DNA of 51,738 nucleotides. Source: Clostridia bacterium. GTDB taxonomy: Bacteria; Bacillota; Clostridia; Oscillospirales; Feifaniaceae. Of this stretch, positions 45,258 to 51,738 are shown one piece after another. Positions within the stretch are counted from its first letter, which is position 1. Each line of letters opens with the position of its first letter. The stretch is from NCBI GenBank assembly GCA_017427525.1, contig JAFRSP010000044.1:1-51738 (forward strand), written 5' to 3'. Position numbers and translations under genes: made by a program. The notes below the pieces were generated by a model. That model was given only the letters and a program-made list of their open reading frames with translations. It was not told where the DNA came from and did no database searches.

Positions 45258-45632
45258 ATGAAACATGCTGTAGCAACACCCGGCGCGCCGGCTGCAATCG
45301 GCCCCTATTCTCAGGGGATCCGTGCAGGGGGCATGGTATTTGTCTCCGGGCAGCTTCCGCTGGATGTCAAAACCGGCGCATTCCCCGAGGATGTCAAGGG
45401 GCAAACCAAGTGCTCAATTCTCAACTGCAAAGCTATTTTGGAAGCTGCGGGGCTGAGCCTCGCAAACGTAGTCAAAACCACGGTGTTCCTGAAAGACATG
45501 GATGATTTTGCCGCAATGAACGAGGTATACGCCTCCTTCTTTGAGGAGCCCTTTCCTGCCCGCGCTGCGGTGCAGGTGGCGAGGCTGCCGAGAGACGCCA
45601 TGGTGGAAATCGAAATGATTGCCGCTGAATAA
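45258..45632 (+). CDS. ridA: RidA family enamine/imine deaminase
   Basis: Hydrolyses reactive enamines such as 2-aminoacrylate, made by PLP enzymes acting on Ser and Cys, to keto acids. The 124-residue length is normal. It has AIGPYSQGIRAGGMVFVSGQ near the start, KTTVFLKDMDDFAAMNEVY, and the conserved Arg in PARAAVQVARLP with the final VEIEMIAA. AAGGGAG lies eight bases before the ATG. It is followed by patB, a C-S lyase whose product is a RidA substrate. Confidence 0.95.
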   Translation: MKHAVATPGAPAAIGPYSQGIRAGGMVFVSGQLPLDVKTGAFPEDVKGQTKCSILNCKAILEAAGLSLANVVKTTVFLKDMDDFAAMNEVYASFFEEPFPARAAVQVARLPRDAMVEIEMIAAE

Positions 45633-45756
45633 ATATGCAGAATGGATTTCTTTCCGAAATGCGGCGTGTTTCGGATAGAAGCAGCAAAAAGACCCGCGCA
45701 ACGCACATGCAGTATCACCCGTTCAAACAATGATTTTTGGAAAGGATGAAGTGGTT

Positions 45757-46935
45757 GTGAAGTTTAATTTTGACGAAAGAATCGACAGGACCGGAAGAGG
45801 ACAGGCAAAATGGGAGCCTGAGATCCTGGAAAGACTGTTTGGAGATCGTGACCTTCTCTCCTTCTGGGTCGCCGATATGGATTTCCGTGTCGCCCCTCCG
45901 ATTCGCGAAGCGCTGGTTGAAGCGGTCGAACACGGCTGCATGGGCTATACCAGCCTGGACAAATCCTTCTATGATGCGTATATCAACTGGCAGAAGCGCC
46001 GCAACGGTTGGGAGCCCTCTGTGGATTGGTTCCGCTACACCCCCGGCGTGGTGCCCGCAATCAACCTGCTGCTGCTGTCGATCACCGAAGAGGGAGACGA
46101 AGTGCTGATTCAGCGCCCCGTCTACTATCCCTTCACCGACTCCATTGTGAAGCAAAAACGCGTTGTGGTTTCGAGCGCGCTCATCAATGAGGGCGGAAAA
46201 TACACCATCGACTTCGAAGATTTCGAGAAAAAGGCCGCTTCCCCGAAGTGCAAAGCCTTTGTTATGAGCAATCCTCACAACCCGGTCGGCCGTGTGTTCA
46301 CGGAAGAAGAGCTCAGAAAGATCGGCGAGATCTGCAACAAGCACGGCGTGTTCGTCATCTCCGATGAGATCCACTCCGACCTGATCGCAAAGGGCCATAA
46401 GCATGTGGTGTATGCTTCCCTGGGTAAGGAATTCGAGCAGAACTGCGCGATTTGCCACGCTCCCTCGAAGACCTTCAATCTGGCGGGACTTCAGCTCTCC
46501 TGCATCCTGATCCCGAACGAAGAGGCCCGTGCAAAGTTCGATGCGATCCAGAACCGTTACAGCATCACCAGCCCGAACTACTTTGCACCCGTTGCCGCCA
46601 AGGCCGCTTGGAACAAGGGCGAAGAGTGGCTGGAAGCCTGCTATGACTACATGTATGAGAACTACAAGTACATCGTCGATTTCTGCGCCGCCCATTGGGA
46701 TGGCAAGGTCATCGTCTCGCCCCTGGAGGGGACCTATCTGGCCTGGCTCGACTTCCGCGCCATCGAGAGCGATCCCGAGAAGCTGCTGAACATGGTTCGC
46801 AAGGAAGGAAAGGTCGCGCTCGACGAGGGCTACATCTTTGGGCCTGAGGGCGCCGGCTTTGAGCGAATCAACCTGGCCTGCCCGAAGTCGCTCATCGTGG
46901 AGCTGATGGATCGTCTGGCCAAGTTCGTCAAATAA
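45757..46935 (+). CDS. patB: PLP-dependent C-S lyase (MalY/PatB family)
   Basis: Cleaves C-S bonds of cystathionine or cysteine, releasing thiol or sulfide, ammonia and pyruvate through an aminoacrylate stage. Motifs: VADMDFRVAPPIREAL, GYTSLDKSFYDAY, SNPHNPVGRVFTEEEL, VFVISDEIHSDL, and the PLP Lys in SKTFNLAGLQ. The start is GTG at 45757 (MKFNFDERIDR matches the family, with AAAGGA upstream); an ATG 27 bases earlier has no ribosome site. Length is 392 residues. Could equally act as an aminotransferase, but the motifs favour the lyase branch. Confidence 0.94.
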   Translation: MKFNFDERIDRTGRGQAKWEPEILERLFGDRDLLSFWVADMDFRVAPPIREALVEAVEHGCMGYTSLDKSFYDAYINWQKRRNGWEPSVDWFRYTPGVVPAINLLLLSITEEGDEVLIQRPVYYPFTDSIVKQKRVVVSSALINEGGKYTIDFEDFEKKAASPKCKAFVMSNPHNPVGRVFTEEELRKIGEICNKHGVFVISDEIHSDLIAKGHKHVVYASLGKEFEQNCAICHAPSKTFNLAGLQLSCILIPNEEARAKFDAIQNRYSITSPNYFAPVAAKAAWNKGEEWLEACYDYMYENYKYIVDFCAAHWDGKVIVSPLEGTYLAWLDFRAIESDPEKLLNMVRKEGKVALDEGYIFGPEGAGFERINLACPKSLIVELMDRLAKFVK

Positions 46936-46969
46936 GCAGGACAAAAAGACATCAGATCAGGATCGTTGT

Positions 46970-47050
46970 GCGGAGGAGGACCATTGCGGTTCTCCTCCGC
47001 AGCTTTTGGGCAGGGCAGCTTTTTTCACAAAAGCTGCCCTGCCCTTGTTT
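46970..47050 (+). terminator. Two tandem terminator hairpins after patB
   Basis: The first is GCGGAGGAG/CTCCTCCGC (46970-47000) with a short CTTTT tail. The second is a perfect 16-bp stem GGGCAGGGCAGCTTTT/AAAAGCTGCCCTGCCC (47008-47044) followed by TTGTTT. Confidence 0.85.
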
Positions 47051-47484
47051 CAGGTTGGGGGAAGTTGAAGAGCAACCGCGCCTTGGCGGCGTGGTTCCAC
47101 GCTGCCAAGGCATAAATGGAAAGCGATATGCTTGGTGGAAGAGGGGCAGGCTTTTGAGAAAAGGGGGTGCAGAAGAGGCTGCCGTGGGGAACAATCTACC
47201 CCAAGCAGAGACTTCCGATCTCGCGATTGTGCCCGTATGCGCGTGAAAGAAATCAACCGAAATTGGGAGATTTCAGGCCTTTGCACCGCTGGTTTTGGAG
47301 TCTTTTTTGCCAGAGAAAAACATGCAGGCTGAATCGAACTTCCCGTTTCAGAAAGGCGAAGATAGAATATTTATTCGAATTATAATCAGAATATACGATT
47401 GAAAGTCTGCCGTTGCAAGCAACGTTTTTACTCAGAAAGACCGGAAGAGAAAGAACGAAAGTTGGAGCTCTGCACCTTTTTGAG
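47051..47484. other. Unexplained intergenic stretch after patB
   Basis: No gene recognised. It has a 15-bp hairpin GCCTTGGCGGCGTGG/CCACGCTGCCAAGGC at 47080-47111, an A/T-rich block at about 47360-47400, and a possible minus-strand promoter: TTGCAA (47413-47418) and TATATT (47390-47395), 17 bases apart. Open frames here look non-coding. A small RNA is possible. Confidence 0.4.
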
Positions 47485-47521
47485 AAAAAAGCAGGTCGGA
47501 AATCCGGATGGATTTCCGACC
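47485..47521 (-). terminator. Terminator of the SLH glycosidase gene
   Basis: On the minus strand, the perfect 12-bp stem GGTCGGAAATCC/GGATTTCCGACC (four-base loop) is followed by TGC and six T residues. Confidence 0.9.
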
Positions 47522-47594
47522 CTTCGGTTGTTTTGAGCGTATTGAGAGAAACAGCCTTTGGAAGTTTGATGAGATAGGGCAAGATGCCGCAGAA

Positions 47595-50500
47595 TCAGAA
47601 GAGCCCGGCCAAAATTTTTGCCGCTTCGCTGCGCTTCACGGTGCCGCTGGTGCGGACGGTGTTGTCTTCGTAGCCGCTAAGGAGCTTGAGTCCGGTGAGC
47701 ACCGAAACGGATTCCCTGGCCCATTCCGGTACCTTTGCCGCGTCGGCGAAGGTGAGGTCGGGGGCAGGATACCCCTTTGGCAGAGTTTTTGCCAGCATGG
47801 TCATAAGCTCGCCACGGGTCACACTGTCATTTGCCGCATAGACCACGCCGGTCGAGGTGGCCCTTCCGCTGACTAGGCCCAGGGCGTAGACCGTTTTGAT
47901 GTAGGGAACAGCCCACTCCGGCAGACGCTGGTTGTCTTCAAAGGGAAGGGAGGTGCCGGCGTAGGTTTCGGGGTTTTCACCGAGCAGCCGCACCAAAACG
48001 GCGGCGATCTCGGCACGTGTCATGCTGCGGTCGGGACGGAAGTAGAGAGCGCCGCCCTCGCCGATTTCACCAGAGAAAAGGCCCTGCGCCGCCGCATAGG
48101 CAACCGGATCTACTGCCCAGTGACCGTGCATATCGGCAAAGAGAACTTCAGCCTCTCCGGCGTTGCCCAAGGTCAGCGAGGTGCGGGCAAGTGTGCCAAA
48201 GGCGCCGCAAGCTGTCAGCGTGAAACGGGTCAGCTCATCTTCCCGCAGCGAGACCGCTGCGGTCACGGTCAGAGTGTCCTTGTTGTAGGAGCAGGGGATC
48301 GATCTTCCGTTTTGCGTCAGAGTGAGCGATTCCACAGGGCCGCCGGAGGCGTCTGCCGCAGTGGCCGTGAGGGTGAACTGCAGAGAAGCAGGCTGCTCGT
48401 CAGAGACCGGATCGGCCTTGAGCTCCGAGAGCAGCGGAATGGCTTCCGCACGGGGAGAAGAGGTATAGCAGGCAGTGATCTGATCGAGGAAGAGGCTGCC
48501 GGCCAGCTGCTGCGGCGTCACCTTGATTCCTGTGAGAGAAGCCGCGCCGTGCGGGATCGCAACCACGCAGAAGGTATACTTGCTGCTGCCCGGGAAGGAA
48601 TAGTCGACGGTGCGCGTTCCAAAATTCAAGGTCAGGGAAGCGGCGTCACCCTTGAGGAAGAAGGAGAGGTGCGTTGGGGAATCCTTCAGAGACAGTGCGG
48701 CAGAGGGGGCGAGCGTGAAGCTTGCGGGCTCGGCGATTGAGTCGGATTCAGTGAGATAGAGGGAAAGCAGCCGTTCGGAGTGGGGAGCTTCTTCAAGGGA
48801 GAGGCCCAGGCCTTCGGGCAGACCGTCGCCCTCCTGTTCCACAGGCTTTTCCGAGGCTTCAGTAGGAGGGAGAGTTTCCGTCGGCTCTGTCTCCGTTTCG
48901 ATTTCGGAGGAATTTGCAGACTCCGGCTCAGGTTGTTCAGGATCGATCGGCTGCTCGGAAGGATTTGTGGGTGGAGCATCGGTTTCCGGCAATTCTTCAG
49001 GGAGGAAGTTATAATCGATACGCAGCGCCGACATCCCGCGGGCTACGTCATTGTGCGTCTGGGTCAGTGCCGCCTCGGCACCCGATGCGCTCCAGTTGCT
49101 GCCCTGCTCAAAGGGTTCTACCGTGTAGGGAGATTTTCCGGTGGAAAGGGGAACTTCCACCTTGCGGTCGCCCGCCGAAACGATCAGGGTGCCGGTGGTG
49201 CCTGAGGCGTCGGAAGCGGTCAGAAGACCTGTGGAGTCAACTGTTGCCGCCGCACCCTCCACCGAGAAGGAGACCGCATCGGAAGAGAGCAGCACATTCT
49301 GACGACACCACACGGCGCGAACCGAGAGGTGAACCTGCTCCCCTTCGTTGAGCGTGAGCGAGCTGATCGTGTTGTTTCCGGCATAGACCGAGAGCCGGTC
49401 GGGAGTTTCAATTACAGTGAGCGGCGCGCTTCCGGAGAGAGAGCCCGCCTTTGCACGAACCGTATAGGTGCCTTGGCGATCTGGAACGCGCAGGAGCCCG
49501 TCACGATCCTGTTCCCCTTCGAGAGACAGCGTCACATGGGAGGGCAGGGGGGCGGGAAAATAGTTTTCGTCTGTGGTATGGGAGCTTAGGCTGATGACCG
49601 AGCCTGCCAGGGCCACTGCCCCATATGGGGTAATGTGGAGCAATTCCGCCTCTTCGGTCGGTTGACTTGTGGAGCAGAGCAAAATGGCATTTGCCACTGC
49701 GCGCAGCCCTCCGTCGGAGGGCTTGGTTTTCAGAGAGGGATAGCTTTCATCTGGAGTTTTGGCGAGCAAAGCCGTCGAGCCGCCGCCATCGAGATTGATG
49801 GCCGAAATGCAGCCGCGTGCGGCAAATTCCCGGGCAAGCTGCGAAAGGGTTGCGCCGGCTGAGTAATCACTGCGTCGCCCGTCTAGCGCATAGAGCAGCA
49901 CGTCGCCGTTGCGGCAGACGCCGATGGCGGTGCGTGGATTTGCCGCGGCGATTGCATTATCGAAGTTGGCGCAGATCTGTCCATCCTCTACCAGAAGGTC
50001 GCCGCCGCCGACTGCCTGTGTCACATCGTTCCAGGCAGGCTCCTGCGCTTCGATCGAGAGGGTGAGCTCTTCTCCCGGCTGCATCAGGGTCAGCAACGGA
50101 TAGGCGGTGCTGTCGACCGAAGCGGTGAGAACGCAGACTCCTTCGGGAATGGCCATGGAAATATCGGTTTCAATCACGTCTTCCACGCGCAGCCGCATGG
50201 TACCCCCGATGCGGGGTTCGCCTTCCAGGACGCGCAGCATCACATCGCAGCCGGCGCCCTGATTTCGGGTTTCACCGGAAAAATCTCCGGTCAGCAGATA
50301 GATACCGCCGGCTGCCGTCCGCAGCTTGTTGAGATGTGCAACAGGGAGAACGGTGGTGGTACCGCGCAGGGTCATGGTAAGTCCAGGCGCTCCGATCAGG
50401 GCAGAACCGTCTGCCCGAAAACCTACGGCATTTCGTCCCGCGTCGCTGGAACGCAGGATTCCATCTGTGACGACAATTCCCATGGGAAGACCCGTTGTGG

Positions 50501-50867
50501 TGGAGAAAAAATCTCCATTGATGGCGGCAATCACCGGCCTTCCGCGGTTTGCAACAAAGTCTGCAACGGTGGAGATGGTGGATTTTCCATAGAGACGATT
50601 GCCATAGGCGGCAACGGGAACCACATTGTCCCCCGGAGAATAGGTGAGAAACACGGCGGTTTGGGGAGAGGCGTCTTGAAGGAACTCCGTGGTCAGCAGC
50701 GTGTCCGGAGCGATCGGCTGAGAAATCGTATAGAGCACATCTCCCAAGGCGTGGGAAAAATCTGATGTGTGATCTGCGGCAAAGGCATAGAGCGGCAAAA
50801 CATGCAGAAGAATCAAAAAGGCCAGCAGCGTAGCCAAGGATGAGAGCAGCTTATGGGTGTGAAGCAT
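47595..50867 (-). CDS. Surface-anchored phosphodiester glycosidase with SLH repeats
   Basis: A 1090-residue exported protein. The signal peptide covers about 1-31 (ends LYAFAADH). The NAGPA-type phosphodiester glycosidase domain (about 70-400) has AAINGDFFSTTTGLPMG and SAINLDGGGSTALLAK. Beta-sandwich/Ig-like regions follow, then an acidic Pro/Glu/Thr-rich linker (about 625-685), a carbohydrate-binding-like region, and two to three SLH repeats (about 905-1090, start FADMHGHWAVDPVAYAAAQG). SLH repeats bind secondary wall polymer. It may trim surface polysaccharide. GGAGG lies six bases before the ATG at 50867; 19 codons upstream lack a ribosome site. Confidence 0.93.
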   Translation of the reverse strand: MLHTHKLLSSLATLLAFLILLHVLPLYAFAADHTSDFSHALGDVLYTISQPIAPDTLLTTEFLQDASPQTAVFLTYSPGDNVVPVAAYGNRLYGKSTISTVADFVANRGRPVIAAINGDFFSTTTGLPMGIVVTDGILRSSDAGRNAVGFRADGSALIGAPGLTMTLRGTTTVLPVAHLNKLRTAAGGIYLLTGDFSGETRNQGAGCDVMLRVLEGEPRIGGTMRLRVEDVIETDISMAIPEGVCVLTASVDSTAYPLLTLMQPGEELTLSIEAQEPAWNDVTQAVGGGDLLVEDGQICANFDNAIAAANPRTAIGVCRNGDVLLYALDGRRSDYSAGATLSQLAREFAARGCISAINLDGGGSTALLAKTPDESYPSLKTKPSDGGLRAVANAILLCSTSQPTEEAELLHITPYGAVALAGSVISLSSHTTDENYFPAPLPSHVTLSLEGEQDRDGLLRVPDRQGTYTVRAKAGSLSGSAPLTVIETPDRLSVYAGNNTISSLTLNEGEQVHLSVRAVWCRQNVLLSSDAVSFSVEGAAATVDSTGLLTASDASGTTGTLIVSAGDRKVEVPLSTGKSPYTVEPFEQGSNWSASGAEAALTQTHNDVARGMSALRIDYNFLPEELPETDAPPTNPSEQPIDPEQPEPESANSSEIETETEPTETLPPTEASEKPVEQEGDGLPEGLGLSLEEAPHSERLLSLYLTESDSIAEPASFTLAPSAALSLKDSPTHLSFFLKGDAASLTLNFGTRTVDYSFPGSSKYTFCVVAIPHGAASLTGIKVTPQQLAGSLFLDQITACYTSSPRAEAIPLLSELKADPVSDEQPASLQFTLTATAADASGGPVESLTLTQNGRSIPCSYNKDTLTVTAAVSLREDELTRFTLTACGAFGTLARTSLTLGNAGEAEVLFADMHGHWAVDPVAYAAAQGLFSGEIGEGGALYFRPDRSMTRAEIAAVLVRLLGENPETYAGTSLPFEDNQRLPEWAVPYIKTVYALGLVSGRATSTGVVYAANDSVTRGELMTMLAKTLPKGYPAPDLTFADAAKVPEWARESVSVLTGLKLLSGYEDNTVRTSGTVKRSEAAKILAGLF

Positions 50868-50910
50868 GGTATTCCTCCAATGTGAATGCAAAAAAGGTAA
50901 GAACGATATT

Positions 50911-50939
50911 ATTGTATCAAGCATAAGACGCTGTGTAAA
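50911..50939 (-). promoter_or_regulatory. Promoter of the SLH glycosidase gene
   Basis: On the minus strand, TTTACA (50934-50939) and TACAAT (50911-50916) with 17-base spacing, 44 bases before the ATG. The rest of the 412-base gap (50868-51279) holds only the 51160-51198 terminator and a 12-base palindrome CATAAGCTTATG near 51050; no gene was seen. Confidence 0.7.
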
Positions 50940-51159
50940 GAGTCATTCGGGGGGAGAGAATACCAAAACAAGCCCTGCGATAAAGACTGTGAGCCCCTCC
51001 GCATAGATGGAAGGAAGAAAATCCGTGCATATGGCGGGTATATCATAAGCTTATGTGGGCAGAGGAAAAGGAAAAAGCGGGAAAACCGGTCAGTTCACGG
51101 AGGAAAAGCTGTGTTTTCCCAAGACAAGTCGGCCTTGTTTTGAGGATTGAAGGAGAGAA

Positions 51160-51198
51160 AGAAAAAAGGGAAGATGCGAAATTCGCATCTTCCCTTTG
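51160..51198 (-). terminator. Terminator of the amino-acid permease gene
   Basis: AAAGGGAAGATGCGAA (51165-51180) pairs with TTCGCATCTTCCCTTT (51182-51197), with a T run on the minus strand. Effective loop is formed by the central AT-rich bases. Confidence 0.88.
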
Positions 51199-51279
51199 GT
51201 TTGAAAGGGTATAGTCCCTTCACGGGATCCCGTCCATCGGAAACCGACCGGAGGGATCATGCCATTTCCAAAGCCCAGG

Positions 51280-51738
51280 TTAGTTCTCGAGCTCGTAGGA
51301 AATGGTGGGTGTGGCATGCTTGTACCAGACCAGGGAGTAGAGAACGCCGACAGCCATCATGGCGAGGTTGAAGATGATGGTCTTGGGATCGGAGTCGGTG
51401 ATCTTGCCCCAGAGGTTGAAGCAGGCGCCAATGAAGCAGATCCACATGATCACGTTGAACACGCCTCTCGGCATATGGAAGATGGACTTCTCCCACTGCT
51501 CGGGCCACATATCCGGGATCTTTCTCATGTTGAAGATGAAGATCGCAGTCTGGGTGTATGAGCCCAGGAGGGTCATATCGGTCACAGCGGAGATGTTGAT
51601 TCCGAGGAAGAGAGGAGCGATGGTGATGAAGTAGTAGATGAGCAGGAACTTCCAGGCAGTCTTATACTTGGGATGCAGGGTGCCCAGGTTCTTGGGGAGC
51701 CAGCCGTCATGCGAGAGCATGACCAGCGGGATCGGCAC
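51280..51738 (-). CDS. APC family amino-acid permease, C-terminal part
   Basis: The last 152 residues of a membrane transporter cut by the window end; the true start lies beyond 51738. The visible part has the family loop MLSHDGWLPKNLGTLHPKYKT (a variant of the DGxLP motif), then about four membrane segments. The substrate is not identifiable. A terminator lies about 80 bases downstream. Confidence 0.85.
   Translation of the reverse strand: MPIPLVMLSHDGWLPKNLGTLHPKYKTAWKFLLIYYFITIAPLFLGINISAVTDMTLLGSYTQTAIFIFNMRKIPDMWPEQWEKSIFHMPRGVFNVIMWICFIGACFNLWGKITDSDPKTIIFNLAMMAVGVLYSLVWYKHATPTISYELEN

Noticed and set aside
45642-45749. 35-codon ORF with two Cys codons between ridA and patB
   Set aside because: No ribosome site, low Cys content and no terminator or separate promoter; it ends near the patB ribosome site but is likely chance.
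47253-47582. 109-codon minus-strand open frame after the SLH gene
   Set aside because: It spans the SLH-gene terminator and has no ribosome site or family features.

Overview
The window reads as chromosome of a low-oxygen Gram-positive bacterium of the Clostridia, most likely Oscillospirales. Supporting signs are pyruvate:ferredoxin oxidoreductase, RNase J, ZapA, DUF951 and DUF4321 proteins, strong AAGGAGG ribosome sites, and a moderately high G+C content judged by eye. There are no insertion sequences, phage genes or CRISPR arrays. Gene density is high, and TTG and GTG starts are common.

Layout. (1) 1-170: tail of a 5S rRNA gene, then tRNA-Asn. (2) 220-6637, plus strand: DUF951, prfA, the tRNA t6A enzyme YwlC, coaE, a lytic transglycosylase and RNase J. 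(3) 6698-14207, minus: zapA, U32 peptidase, dut, DUF4321, maf, mreC, mreD and mrdA, a division and rod-shape cluster without mreB. (4) 14362-19133: a PHP phosphatase, a peptide-binding lipoprotein, then rmuC and a LUD protein on the plus strand. (5) 19255-24339: nifJ, a small membrane protein and nth. (6) 24607-28491: a cysteine-type ABC transporter operon facing an Rrf2 regulator. (7) 28663-33018: an unknown membrane protein, wecB, wecA and a YihY protein. (8) 33229-39238: a lipoprotein, a cell-wall amidase, an MBL hydrolase, pepD and a beta-CASP nuclease. (9) 39548-43600: a DMT transporter, GNAT, tautomerase, flavodoxin-ferredoxin protein and M20 amidohydrolase. (10) 43908-46935: ornithine cyclodeaminase, ridA and patB. 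(11) 47595-51738: a large SLH-anchored glycosidase and the end of an amino-acid permease.

The most interesting signal is a probable cysteine-sensing circuit. The ABC operon has a strong promoter, then a 42-codon leader ORF with seven Cys codons in two clusters, then an intrinsic terminator, all before the first structural gene. The binding protein resembles the cysteine-binding CjaA family, and the divergent gene is an Rrf2 regulator (the superfamily of CymR and IscR). Elsewhere in the window, ridA-patB (predicted cysteine C-S lyase and enamine deaminase) also has its own promoter and a Cys-rich 47-codon upstream ORF that ends against the ridA ribosome site. Together these suggest that uptake and breakdown of cysteine are both tuned by translation of Cys-rich leader peptides. 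This is inference from sequence only.

The rest is mostly core cell-envelope, RNA-processing and amino-acid metabolism. Secondary oddities are an amidase lacking the usual first zinc His, an RNase J with a long basic N-terminal extension and a repeat-bearing leader, and several unexplained hairpins.
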